Shown: piece by piece, positions 8,014 through 15,933 of the stretch
Numbering within the stretch: the first letter of the stretch is position 1
Layout: the number at the start of each line of letters is the position of its first letter
Source: Nocardioides solisilvae
Lineage (GTDB): Bacteria; Actinomycetota; Actinomycetes; Propionibacteriales; Nocardioidaceae
Direction of reading: 5' to 3'
Assembly: GCF_003194625.1 (NCBI RefSeq)
Contig: NZ_QHKX01000002.1
Coordinates: forward strand, 124,001-188,000
DNA length: 64,000 bases
Notes under the pieces: generated by a model
What the model saw: the letters and a program-made list of their open reading frames with translations, nothing else
Told to the model about the DNA's origin: nothing
The model's database searches: none
Translations under genes and position numbers: made by a program

Positions 8014-9324
8014 TCACCAGGCGGCAGCCTCCAGCCCGGAGGCTGCCGCCTGTGCCTGTTCCACGACGTCGTCGGGCACCGGCACCTCGGCGGCCCGGCG
8101 CTGCTGCCACATCTGGAGGGCGATCACGTCCGCCGCGGCCTCCTCCACCCGCTCCCGCGACAGCCGGCCCTGCTCGAGCGCCCGGACGAGCGTGCGGTGC
8201 GTGCCCCGGGTGTCGGCCGGCATGAGCAGCAGGTCGGCCCCGGCTTCCACCGCACGCAGGGCAGGCAGCTCCAGCTCGGCCACCGCTCCCATCCCGAGGG
8301 AGTCGGTGATGGCCACCCCGTCGAAGCCCATCTCCTCGCGCAGGTGCTCGTAGACCTTGGGCGCCAGGGTGGCGGGCAGCCCGGGCTGCATCGCCGTGAC
8401 CGCCAGGTGGCTCATCATCACGGCCGGGGCACCGGCGCGGATGGAGGTCTTGAACGGCAGCAGGTCACGCGCCACGAGCTCGGGCATCGGGGTGTCCAAC
8501 GTGGGGAGCACCAGGTGCGAGTCGGCGGTGGCGGCGCCGTGGCCGGGGTAGTGCTTCGTGGTCGAGACGATGCCGGCCCCGTTGTAGCCCCGCACCGCCG
8601 CGGCCGCCGCGGTCGCCGCCGTACGGGGGTCCGTGGACGGGGAGCGGCTGCCGATCGTGGGGTCGGCGGTCCCGATCGTCACGTCGGCGACCGGGGCGAA
8701 GACCCAGGTGAACCCCAGGTCCCGCAGCTCCAGCCCCGAGGCCCGGGTCGCGGCCCTGACTGCCCGGCGCCCGGCCCGGCCGCCCTCGGCCCGGTCCACG
8801 TCGATCGCTGCCCCCGCGGTGCGGAACGCCGGGAACGTGGTCGCGACGCCGCGCAGGTGGGCGACCGAACCGCCCTCCTCGTCCACCCCGATCACCGGCG
8901 GGTGGGTCCGGCCCGACGCGGCGTGGGCGGCACCCACGGCCGCGGTGGTCTCGCGCACCTGGAGCTCGTCGACGACGTTCTCCCCCGTGACCGAGACGCC
9001 CGCGAGGTGCAGGTCGCGGACCAGCCGCGCGGGCACCCGGGGGTCGGTGCCGTGGTAGCGGCCCACGATCACCTGCCCGACGAGGCGCGCGGGGTCCCAC
9101 CCGGCGACGAGGCGCCGGGCCTGGTCGATCTCGTCGGGGGTCGGTCCCCAGGCGAGCGGGACGTCCCCGTCGTCCTCCTCCGGGACGGCGGCCTGCGCGC
9201 GGGCGTCCGCCCGGCGCTCGGCCTCCCCCGTCCCGGCGGACGGGCCCGGTTCCTCGCCCAGCAGCCCGCAGGCCGTGAGCGAGAGGGCCAACACCAGGGG
9301 GCCCAGGACCTTCGCACGGATCAC
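8014..9324 (-). CDS. GH3 beta-N-acetylhexosaminidase lipoprotein (NagZ/LpqI-like)
   Basis: Glycoside hydrolase family 3 enzyme of 436 aa, probably removing beta-linked N-acetylglucosamine from cell-wall fragments at the outer face of the membrane. A lipobox (LTAC, Cys19) marks an exported lipoprotein and a low-complexity linker follows. NagZ-type motifs are present: KHYPGHG, the flexible loop ADSH that supplies the acid/base His, and the nucleophile Asp in FDGVAITDS. The GTG start overlaps the coaE stop by four bases, so it is translated within the sulfotransferase-coaE operon. Its last codons lie inside a terminator hairpin. Confidence 0.9.
   Translation of the reverse strand: MIRAKVLGPLVLALSLTACGLLGEEPGPSAGTGEAERRADARAQAAVPEEDDGDVPLAWGPTPDEIDQARRLVAGWDPARLVGQVIVGRYHGTDPRVPARLVRDLHLAGVSVTGENVVDELQVRETTAAVGAAHAASGRTHPPVIGVDEEGGSVAHLRGVATTFPAFRTAGAAIDVDRAEGGRAGRRAVRAATRASGLELRDLGFTWVFAPVADVTIGTADPTIGSRSPSTDPRTAATAAAAAVRGYNGAGIVSTTKHYPGHGAATADSHLVLPTLDTPMPELVARDLLPFKTSIRAGAPAVMMSHLAVTAMQPGLPATLAPKVYEHLREEMGFDGVAITDSLGMGAVAELELPALRAVEAGADLLLMPADTRGTHRTLVRALEQGRLSRERVEEAAADVIALQMWQQRRAAEVPVPDDVVEQAQAAASGLEAAAW
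8018..8052. terminator. Bidirectional hairpin overlapping the GH3 gene end
   Basis: A 15-bp perfect stem (arms 8018-8032 and 8038-8052, loop AGCCC) lies between the convergent sigma factor and GH3 genes. It includes the final codons of the GH3 gene but not its stop, so coding and terminator functions share bases. Confidence 0.75.
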
Positions 9325-9911
9325 GCGGCGTCCCCCGTCAGCTCTCGGTAGAGCCTCGTGACGGCAGCCCGCAGCTCCTCGCGCGTGCCGCTGTTGTCCA
9401 GGACGTGCGTGGCCGCGGCGAGCCGCTGCTCCCGGCTGGCCTGGGCGGCGATCCGGGCTCGCGCCTCGTCCTCGGTTGCGCCGCGGTCGCGCACCATCCG
9501 CTCGACCTGGGTCTCGACCGGGACGTCGACCACGACCACCGCGTCGAACCGGTCGGCCTGCCCCGTCTCCACGAGCAGCGGGATGTCGTGCACCACGAGG
9601 GCCGCTCCGGCCTCTGCCTCGAGCTCGGCCGCCCGGGCCCGTACCCGCGGATGGATGATCGCCTCGAGCGCCCGGCGCCGCTCCTCGTCGGCGAAGACCA
9701 GCGCGCCCACGGCCGGCCGGTCCAGCTCGCCCTCGGGTGTCAGCACGCCGGGCCCGAACTCGGCGACGACCTCCGCCAGCCCGTCGCTGCCCACCGCGAC
9801 CGCCTCGCGGGCGAGGAGGTCGGCGTCGACGACGACCGCGCCGAGCTCGGCGAGGATCCGGGAGACCGTGCTCTTGCCCGAGGCCACTCCCCCGGTCAGT
9901 CCGACCCGCAC
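9321..9911 (-). CDS. coaE: Dephospho-CoA kinase
   Basis: Last step of coenzyme A synthesis: phosphorylates dephospho-CoA at the 3'-OH. 196 aa with a P-loop at residues 7-14 (GGVASGKS), the DADLLAREAV block and HDIPLLVETG. It is the single-domain bacterial form and lacks the C-terminal GrpB-like domain found in the mycobacterial protein. The GTG start lies four bases after the sulfotransferase stop, and its stop overlaps the GH3 start. coaE near rpsA is conserved in actinobacteria. Confidence 0.95.
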   Translation of the reverse strand: MRVGLTGGVASGKSTVSRILAELGAVVVDADLLAREAVAVGSDGLAEVVAEFGPGVLTPEGELDRPAVGALVFADEERRRALEAIIHPRVRARAAELEAEAGAALVVHDIPLLVETGQADRFDAVVVVDVPVETQVERMVRDRGATEDEARARIAAQASREQRLAAATHVLDNSGTREELRAAVTRLYRELTGDAA

Positions 9912-9915
9912 GCCC

Positions 9916-10809
9916 TCACCCGTCCCCGGCCGGGACGAGGCCGGCCTTGGCGGCGTACCTGGCCGCCAGCGCGTCGGGGTCCAGCTCGCCGGCCAGCAGG
10001 CGCACCGTCGTCCAGTGCTCCACGGGCAGGCCGGTGAGCTCGGCGTACCGCGCCACCTCGGGCCGGTAGAGATCGGCCAGCCCGAGCAGCTCCTCGCCGG
10101 TCGGCGGCGTCCCGGTGATCTGCCCCGTCGCCTTCATCAGGTGCCGCAGGGGCGGGTGGTCGGTGAACCGCGGCAGCTCGAGGAAGTCGGTGCCCTGGTC
10201 GAGGTGCCGCTCGTGGTCGGCGAGGAAGGAGGAGAAGTCCATGAAGAGCCACTGCTCCCGCGGGAAGAGCGCGAGCCCGCGCTCGACCTGGCTCCCGTAG
10301 TAGCCGCGGAGCACCCCCGAGGCACGCTGGAAGCGACCCGGGTCGGCCTTGCCGCGCAGGTCCTGGGGCACCCGGTCCGGCATCCCCTCGGGGCGCCAGC
10401 TGGTGAACTCGGCCCAGTCGGGCCCGGCCTCGCCGTGCCGCAGGCGCAGCATCGTCCAGTGCGACACCAGCCGGTCCAGCGGGTCCCGGAAGATGGCCAT
10501 CAGGCGCATGCCGGGGTCGTAGTCGCGCATCCGCTCCAGCGCCCCGGGCCACGCGAGGTAGCGCGGGGTGGCGTCCCCCATGTGCAGGTGCGCCCGGCGA
10601 CGTCGCGGCGCGCGGTAGTCGGCGTGGTCGGTGCGCGCCCAGTCGACGTTGTCCTTGTCGAAGTAGTGGATCTCCTTGCGCGGTGCCCGCGCGATGTTGA
10701 CGTGGGCGTTGAAGAGGGCCGAGAGCGTGGACGTCCCGGACTTCTGCACGCCGACGATGGAGAAGGTGTAGCGCTGCCAGCCGAGCGGCGGCGGAGTCTC
10801 GTCGGGCAT
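9916..10809 (-). CDS. PAPS-dependent sulfotransferase family protein
   Basis: 297-residue cytoplasmic protein with the two PAPS-binding signatures: the 5'-phosphosulfate loop VGVQKSGTSTL (residues 19-29) and the 3'-phosphate motif FRDPLDRLVSHW near residue 105. It should move sulfate from PAPS to a hydroxyl or amine of a carbohydrate or lipid; the acceptor is unknown. It is first in an operon with coaE (4-base gap) and the GH3 lipoprotein. No PAPS synthesis genes are visible here. A glycan locus begins about 5 kb away, so sulfation of an envelope glycan is possible but only an inference. Confidence 0.88.
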   Translation of the reverse strand: MPDETPPPLGWQRYTFSIVGVQKSGTSTLSALFNAHVNIARAPRKEIHYFDKDNVDWARTDHADYRAPRRRRAHLHMGDATPRYLAWPGALERMRDYDPGMRLMAIFRDPLDRLVSHWTMLRLRHGEAGPDWAEFTSWRPEGMPDRVPQDLRGKADPGRFQRASGVLRGYYGSQVERGLALFPREQWLFMDFSSFLADHERHLDQGTDFLELPRFTDHPPLRHLMKATGQITGTPPTGEELLGLADLYRPEVARYAELTGLPVEHWTTVRLLAGELDPDALAARYAAKAGLVPAGDG

Positions 10810-10817
10810 GGTGCCCG

Positions 10818-10823
10818 AGGTTA
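10818..10823 (-). promoter_or_regulatory. -10 box of the sulfotransferase operon
   Basis: TAACCT on the minus strand, eight bases before ATG 10809. This implies a leaderless or nearly leaderless transcript. Confidence 0.5.
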
Positions 10824-10839
10824 CCAGTGGGGTCACTGG
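10824..10839. promoter_or_regulatory. Inverted repeat between divergent genes
   Basis: CCAGTG and CACTGG flank GGGT, forming a perfect 6-bp inverted repeat next to the sulfotransferase -10 box and 14 bases before the ligase GTG. It is a candidate operator for either gene. Confidence 0.35.
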
Positions 10840-10852
10840 CAGGATCCTGTCC

Positions 10853-12157
10853 GTGACCGCGCCCGACCCCCGCCCCCGTCCGACGCGTCGCCCGACGGAC
10901 CTGCCGACGCAGCTGCGCGCAGGCGACCGCGTCGTCCTGTCCCTGCCGGGCTCCGCGCGGTACGTCGAGGTGGTGGCCGGGCTGCTGGCCCGCGGGGTCC
11001 TCCCGGTGCCGCTGGACCCGGCCCTCACGCCCGCCGAGCGCGCCGGGATCCTCGCCGACGTCGACCCGGTCCTCGTGGTGGACGAGCCGGGCGGACTCGA
11101 GGCCCTCGCCACCCTCCTGCCGGAGTCGGTCGCCGGGCTGCTGCCCCTGGGCCGACCCATGCACGTGACCAGCGGCACGACCGGGCGTCCCAAGCCGGTC
11201 GACTCGGGGGGGCTCGACCCCGGCCCGGCTCGCGCCCTCCTGGCGGAGGAGCGCGACCTGTGGGGGTTCCGGGCCGACGACGTCCACCTCGTCGTCAGCC
11301 CCCTGCACCACTCCGCGCCGCTCCGCTTCGCCATGGGCACGGTGCTGGCCGGAGGCACGCTGGTGGTCCCCGGACCCTTCGACGTGCGGGCCCTCACGCG
11401 GGCGATCGAGGAGCACCGTGCCACCACGATGTTCTGCGTGCCCACGCACCTGCAGCGGCTCTTCGCGCACTGGGACGAGGTGGGGGTGCCCGACCTCTCC
11501 TCGTTCCGGCTGGTCGCCCACGCCGGGGCGCCCTGTCCCCCCGCGGTGAAGCGCCGGCTCATCGACCTCTTCCCCGACGGCTCCACGTGGGAGTTCTACG
11601 GCTCGACGGAGGGCCAGTTCACGGCCTGCCGCTCCGAGGAGTGGCTGAAACGGCCCGGCACGGTGGGTCGCGCCCGCCCGGGTCGGACCCTCCGGGTCGA
11701 TCCGGACGGCCTGTTGTGGTGCACCGTCCCGGAGCACGCCCGGTTCGCCTACCGCCGCGCGCCGGAGAAGACGGCTGCGGCGTGGCGGGAGACGTCGGAC
11801 GGACCGGCGTTCACCGTGGGCGACCACGGCCGGCTGGACGATGAGGGCTACCTCTATCTCGACGGCCGACGCGAGGACCTGGTGATCAGCGGCGGGGTCA
11901 ACGTCTACCCCCTCGAGGTCGAGAACGCCCTGCGCGAGCTCCCCGGCGTCGTCGACGTCGCCGTCTACGCCGAAGCCGACCCCGACTGGGGACAGCGGGT
12001 CTGTGCCGCGGTGGTGGGCGACGTGGCGGAACCGGAGCTCGCGGCGTTCGCCCGGCAGCGGCTCTCCCCCGCCAAGCGACCGAAGCGCTGGACCTTCCTC
12101 GAGGCGCTGCCCCGCAACGCCACGGGCAAGGTCAGGCGGGACCTGCTCCGCTCCTGA
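10853..12157 (+). CDS. AMP-binding acyl-CoA synthetase-like enzyme
   Basis: Class I adenylate-forming enzyme that would activate a carboxylic acid with ATP and pass it to CoA. The P-loop TSGTTGRPK is at residues 106-114. The A5 motif FYGSTE, the hinge GRREDLVISGG and the C-terminal catalytic lysine block NATGKVRRDLL are present. At 434 aa it is shorter than the usual 500-560 because the first N-terminal subdomain is reduced. GTG 10853 was preferred to an upstream in-frame ATG 10808 that lies inside the divergent promoter. The substrate is unknown. Confidence 0.85.
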   Translation: MTAPDPRPRPTRRPTDLPTQLRAGDRVVLSLPGSARYVEVVAGLLARGVLPVPLDPALTPAERAGILADVDPVLVVDEPGGLEALATLLPESVAGLLPLGRPMHVTSGTTGRPKPVDSGGLDPGPARALLAEERDLWGFRADDVHLVVSPLHHSAPLRFAMGTVLAGGTLVVPGPFDVRALTRAIEEHRATTMFCVPTHLQRLFAHWDEVGVPDLSSFRLVAHAGAPCPPAVKRRLIDLFPDGSTWEFYGSTEGQFTACRSEEWLKRPGTVGRARPGRTLRVDPDGLLWCTVPEHARFAYRRAPEKTAAAWRETSDGPAFTVGDHGRLDDEGYLYLDGRREDLVISGGVNVYPLEVENALRELPGVVDVAVYAEADPDWGQRVCAAVVGDVAEPELAAFARQRLSPAKRPKRWTFLEALPRNATGKVRRDLLRS

Positions 12158-12162
12158 ACGCG

Positions 12163-12199
12163 GGACGTCCCGCCCACCCGGAGGGTGGACGGGACGTCC
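12163..12199. terminator. Bidirectional hairpin between ligase gene and rpsA
   Basis: A 17-bp stem with one mismatch (arms 12163-12179 and 12183-12199, loop GGA) lies between two convergent stops and can serve both genes. Confidence 0.8.
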
Positions 12200-12221
12200 G
12201 GACGTGCGGTGCGGGCCTGGC

Positions 12222-13712
12222 TCAGGCGCCGCCGCCGGTCAGCTTCTCGCGGAGCGCCTGCAGCGCCTCGTCGGAGGCCAGCGAGCCGCCGGTCTCCTGC
12301 GCCTCGGCCTGGTCGCCGCCGGAGCTGTACGACGTGGCTTCGCCGGCCTCGACCTCGGCCACCTTGGCCTCGGCCTGCTGCTTGACGTGGGCCTCCCAGC
12401 GGGCGTGCGCCTTGGCGTACTGCTCCTCCCAGGTCGCGCGCTGCTCGTCGAAGCCCTCGAGCCACTCGCCTGTCTCGGGGTCGAAGCCCTCGGGGTAGAT
12501 GTAGTTGCCCTGCTCGTCGTAGGTCGCCGCCATGCCGTAGAGCGTGGGGTCGAACTCCTCGACGTCGGACGCCGTGGCGGTCTCGTTGGCCTGCTTGAGG
12601 GACAGCGAGATCCGGCGACGCTCGAGGTCGATGTCGATGATCTTGACCATGACGTCGTCGTTGACCTGGACGACCTGCTCGGGGATCTCCACGTGGCGCT
12701 CGGCCAGCTCGGAGATGTGCACCAGGCCCTCGATGCCCTCCTCGACGCGGACGAAGGAGCCGAAGGGCACCAGCTTGGTGACCTTGCCCGGCACGATCTG
12801 GCCGATCTGGTGGGTCCGGGCGAAGTGCTGCCACGGGTCCTCCTGCGTCGCCTTGAGCGACAACGAGACCCGCTCGCGGTCCATGTCGACGTCCAGGACC
12901 TCGACGGTGACCTCGTCGCCCACGGTGACGACCTCGGACGGGTGGTCGATGTGCTTCCAGGAGAGCTCGGAGACGTGCACCAGGCCGTCGACGCCACCGA
13001 GGTCCACGAACGCACCGAAGTTGACGATCGAGGAGACGACGCCCTTCCGGATCTGGCCCTTCTGGAGCTGGGTGAGGAAGCCGTGGCGGACCTCGGACTG
13101 GGTCTGCTCGAGCCAGGCGCGACGCGACAGGACCACGTTGTTGCGGTTCTTGTCGAGCTCGATGATCTTCGCCTCGAGCGTCTGGCCGACGTAGGGCTGC
13201 AGGTCGCGGACGCGACGCATCTCCACCAGGGAGGCCGGCAGGAAGCCGCGCAGGCCGATGTCGAGGATCAGGCCGCCCTTGACGACCTCGATGACGGTGC
13301 CCTCGACGACGCCGTCCTCCTCCTTGACCTGCTCGATCGTGCCCCAGGCGCGCTCGTACTGGGCGCGCTTCTTGGACAGGATCAGGCGACCCTCCTTGTC
13401 CTCCTTCTGGAGCACCAGGGCCTCGACCTTGTCGCCGACGGCGACGACCTCGGACGGGTCGACGTCGTGCTTGATCGACAGCTCGCGGGACGGGATGACG
13501 CCCTCGGTCTTGTAGCCGATGTCGAGGAGCACCTCGTCACGGTCGACCTTCACGATGGTGCCGTCGACGATGTCGCCGTCGTTGAAGTACTTGATGGTCG
13601 CGTCGATGGCCGCGAGGAAGTCCTCTTCGGACCCGATGTCGTTGATCGCCACCTGGGGGGCGTCGCCGGCGACGTCGAAGTGGGCCGGAAGAGAGGAGAT
13701 GGTGCTCGTCAT
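12222..13712 (-). CDS. rpsA: 30S ribosomal protein S1
   Basis: mRNA-binding ribosomal protein of 496 aa with four S1 (OB-fold) repeats in about residues 35-365. Each carries the typical VKGGLILDIG or GAFVDLGGVDGLVHVSEL pattern. The acidic C-terminal ~115 residues are variable, as in other actinobacterial S1 proteins. ATG 13712 has an AAGGAC ribosome binding site about eleven bases upstream; the longer frame upstream is non-coding leader. A promoter at 13843-13873 gives an untranslated leader of about 120 bases, which could allow autoregulation. Confidence 0.96.
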   Translation of the reverse strand: MTSTISSLPAHFDVAGDAPQVAINDIGSEEDFLAAIDATIKYFNDGDIVDGTIVKVDRDEVLLDIGYKTEGVIPSRELSIKHDVDPSEVVAVGDKVEALVLQKEDKEGRLILSKKRAQYERAWGTIEQVKEEDGVVEGTVIEVVKGGLILDIGLRGFLPASLVEMRRVRDLQPYVGQTLEAKIIELDKNRNNVVLSRRAWLEQTQSEVRHGFLTQLQKGQIRKGVVSSIVNFGAFVDLGGVDGLVHVSELSWKHIDHPSEVVTVGDEVTVEVLDVDMDRERVSLSLKATQEDPWQHFARTHQIGQIVPGKVTKLVPFGSFVRVEEGIEGLVHISELAERHVEIPEQVVQVNDDVMVKIIDIDLERRRISLSLKQANETATASDVEEFDPTLYGMAATYDEQGNYIYPEGFDPETGEWLEGFDEQRATWEEQYAKAHARWEAHVKQQAEAKVAEVEAGEATSYSSGGDQAEAQETGGSLASDEALQALREKLTGGGA

Positions 13713-13842
13713 AGGGGCGGGATGTCCTTGGGATGGATGGAGTCGTGCGGGCACGCCGGACGGTCCGTTTCGCCGCCCTGGTGGGCGTCGAGCGGGGGTC
13801 CACTCCGTACGGGACCCGGGCAGACGTCTGGCGCAATCGCCG

Positions 13843-13873
13843 AGTCTACGCGCGCCGGTCCGCCAGCGTCCAA
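13843..13873 (-). promoter_or_regulatory. rpsA promoter
   Basis: On the minus strand TTGGAC (13868-13873) and TAGACT (13843-13848) are separated by 19 bases. Both boxes are good matches although the spacing is long. Confidence 0.6.
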
Positions 13874-13903
13874 CCCGCACGCCCCGCAGACCCCTGCGGG
13901 GGA

Positions 13904-13909
13904 TAGCCT
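13904..13909 (+). promoter_or_regulatory. -10 box, leaderless methyltransferase gene
   Basis: TAGCCT with a 6-base spacer to GTG 13916 and no ribosome binding site. Confidence 0.6.
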
Positions 13910-13915
13910 CGTCGC

Positions 13916-14761
13916 GTGCCCGACTCCGCCCGCCCGCTCCCCGACCACCAGCCGCAGTCGGTCCGGGTCGAGCGTCGCACGGTCGACGAGGCGGAGTCCC
14001 GTCGGGCCAACGGCCCCGACTGGGACCGGTACGCCGACGAGTACCAGGCGACGCACGGCGAGTTCCTCGGCGACGTCGGCTTCGTGTGGGGCCCGGAGGG
14101 GCTCACCGAGGAGGTGGCCGGCGTGCTCGGCGACGTGTCGGGCCGCGACGTCCTCGAGATCGGCAGCGGTGCCGGCCAGTGCTCGCGCTGGGTCCGGTCG
14201 CGCGGGGGCCGCGCCTACGGGCTCGACCTCTCCCACCGCCAGCTCCAGCACTCGCGCAGGCTCGACGACCAGACGGGGGTCGCCGTCCCCTCCGTGCGCG
14301 GCACCGCGACGGAGCTGCCCTTCGGCGACGACCGCTTCGACGTCGTCTTCTCCTCCTTCGGGGCGCTGCAGTTCGTCAGCGAGCTCGGTGCCTGCCTGGA
14401 CGAGGTGGTCCGGGTGCTGCGCCCGGGCGGCCGGCTCGCGTTCTCCATCACCCATCCCACCCGGTGGATGTTCCCCGACGACCCGGGCGAGGCGGGGCTC
14501 ACCGCGACCCAGTCCTACTGGGACCGCACGCCCTACGTGGAGGTGGACGACGCGAGCGGCGTCGTCGCCTACGTGGAGCACCACCGGACGCTGGGCGACT
14601 GGGTGGAGCTGCTCGCGACCCGCGACTTCCGGATCCAGCGTCTGCTGGAGCCCGAGTGGCCCGACGACCACGACCGCACCTGGGGCGGGTGGTCCCGGCT
14701 GCGGGGCAGGCTGACGCCCGGCACGGCGGTCATCGTCGCCGACCTGGCCCCCATGAGGTAG
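13916..14761 (+). CDS. Class I SAM-dependent methyltransferase
   Basis: 281-residue cytoplasmic methyltransferase. Motif I (VLEIGSGAG, near residue 78), the acidic motif II (GLDLS) and motif III (LRPGGRLAFS) are plain. The N-terminal 45 residues are charged and specific to actinobacterial homologues. The substrate is unknown. It is divergent from rpsA and convergent with the DUF3068 gene, and a strong hairpin follows it. Confidence 0.88.
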   Translation: MPDSARPLPDHQPQSVRVERRTVDEAESRRANGPDWDRYADEYQATHGEFLGDVGFVWGPEGLTEEVAGVLGDVSGRDVLEIGSGAGQCSRWVRSRGGRAYGLDLSHRQLQHSRRLDDQTGVAVPSVRGTATELPFGDDRFDVVFSSFGALQFVSELGACLDEVVRVLRPGGRLAFSITHPTRWMFPDDPGEAGLTATQSYWDRTPYVEVDDASGVVAYVEHHRTLGDWVELLATRDFRIQRLLEPEWPDDHDRTWGGWSRLRGRLTPGTAVIVADLAPMR

Positions 14762-14790
14762 CCACAGCTCGTCCCCGGGTGGGAACACGA

Positions 14791-14826
14791 AGACCGTGGG
14801 ACGCGGGGTGTCGCGTCCCACGGTCT
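14791..14826. terminator. Bidirectional hairpin, 15-bp stem
   Basis: Perfect arms 14791-14805 and 14812-14826 with a six-base loop lie between the convergent methyltransferase and DUF3068 genes. Confidence 0.85.
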
Positions 14827-14906
14827 CGTGGAGGTGTCGCGGGCTGGCGCCCGGTCCACCCTGCCGCCAGACCCTCAGGTCCTGACGGCTCCGGGTGGAA
14901 GAAGCG

Positions 14907-15806
14907 TCACGCGGTCCTTGTCTCGGTCTTCCTGTTGCGCAGCCCCAGGAAGAGGCCGAGGAGCAGCATCGGGATGCCGACGACGAGGCCGACGAGCGGC
15001 ACCGTGTCCTTGATGAGCGTCAGCGAGGCGACGGTCTCGGCGATCTCGTCGGCGTTCTTGTCGACCTGGTCCTCGGTGAACGCGAGGTCCAGGATGAGGA
15101 ACGGGTTGCCGTCGGCGTCGTAGCGCTCCTGGTGGTCGACCTGGTTGACGATCTGACCCGTCAGCGGCTCGATCCAGATCTCCTTGGAGTCGGTGTAGGT
15201 GCCGGTGACCCCGCTGGTGATCTCGGCCGAGGTCTCGGGGACCTCCACCTTGTAGACGTAGACCTCGTCGAGGTCGCCCACCTTCTCGGTGCGGTCGTAG
15301 ACGGCGTCCACGGCCCCGCCCACCAGGCTGTCCCAGTAGGGGTAGGTCTTCTTCTCGGCCTCGAAGGGCCACTTGTTGACGACGCCCTCGTGCTCGACGC
15401 TGCCGGCCGGCACGTACTTCGGGTCGTTGACGGACTCGCCGGTCTTGCGGTCGGTCGCGAAGTTGTCGGTGGTCGCGCTGATGAGGCGACCCTCGGGGTC
15501 CTGCGCGGAGACGCAGAGGTCGATGTCCGCGCCCTCCTTGAAGAGGCACTGCGAGCTGACGAACGAGACGACCTCGTCGTCGGAGAGCTCGCTGTCGGCA
15601 TAGGTGACGCTGGTGGCCCGCACGGGGGAGGACTCGGTCCCTCCGTCGCCGTCCGAGAGCTCGGCGGTGCCCGCCAGGCGGGTGATGGTCTCGACATCCA
15701 GAGGAGTCTTCATGAGACGGCTGGGGGCGTAGAACTGCGCCATGATGGCGACCAGAACCAGGAACGCACCCAGAGTAGACAAGACGATTGCTGCGCCCTT
15801 GCGCAT
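14907..15806 (-). CDS. DUF3068 membrane protein
   Basis: 299-residue envelope protein of the DUF3068 family, sometimes listed as PorA-like. A helix at residues 5-25 is followed by a large beta-rich extracytoplasmic domain (about 30-265, with YADSELSDDEVV and a single Cys pair) and a second helix at about 268-290 ahead of a short basic tail. Both ends are thus held at the membrane. Molecular function is not established. A GGGAGG ribosome binding site precedes ATG 15806. It is divergent from the acyltransferase gene that opens the glycan-type block. Confidence 0.88.
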   Translation of the reverse strand: MRKGAAIVLSTLGAFLVLVAIMAQFYAPSRLMKTPLDVETITRLAGTAELSDGDGGTESSPVRATSVTYADSELSDDEVVSFVSSQCLFKEGADIDLCVSAQDPEGRLISATTDNFATDRKTGESVNDPKYVPAGSVEHEGVVNKWPFEAEKKTYPYWDSLVGGAVDAVYDRTEKVGDLDEVYVYKVEVPETSAEITSGVTGTYTDSKEIWIEPLTGQIVNQVDHQERYDADGNPFLILDLAFTEDQVDKNADEIAETVASLTLIKDTVPLVGLVVGIPMLLLGLFLGLRNRKTETRTA

Positions 15807-15842
15807 GTCGGCCCTCCCAGGACGTGACGTGTGATCTGCGGA

Positions 15843-15851
15843 ACAGTAGCA
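15843..15851 (-). promoter_or_regulatory. Extended -10 promoter of DUF3068 gene
   Basis: TGC followed by TACTGT on the minus strand is a TGn-TAnnnT extended -10 element. It gives a leader of about 30 bases. A short inverted repeat GGCAT-CA-ATGCC (15869-15880) lies just upstream, in the -35 region. Confidence 0.55.
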
Positions 15852-15920
15852 GTCACTACTCCCGGGTAGGCATCAATGCCCGTAACTAATTTTGGCGTCC
15901 CCACGGGCGCTCCTCACCGT

Positions 15921-15926
15921 TAGGGT
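15921..15926 (+). promoter_or_regulatory. -10 box, leaderless acyltransferase gene
   Basis: TAGGGT, 7-base spacer, then ATG 15934. It excludes an upstream in-frame start at 15892. Confidence 0.6.
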
Positions 15927-15933
15927 TCCCGGC

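Noticed and set aside
12003-14714. A 903-codon plus-strand open frame across rpsA and the methyltransferase gene
   Set aside because: Antisense to rpsA then out of frame with the methyltransferase; repetitive composition and no motifs.
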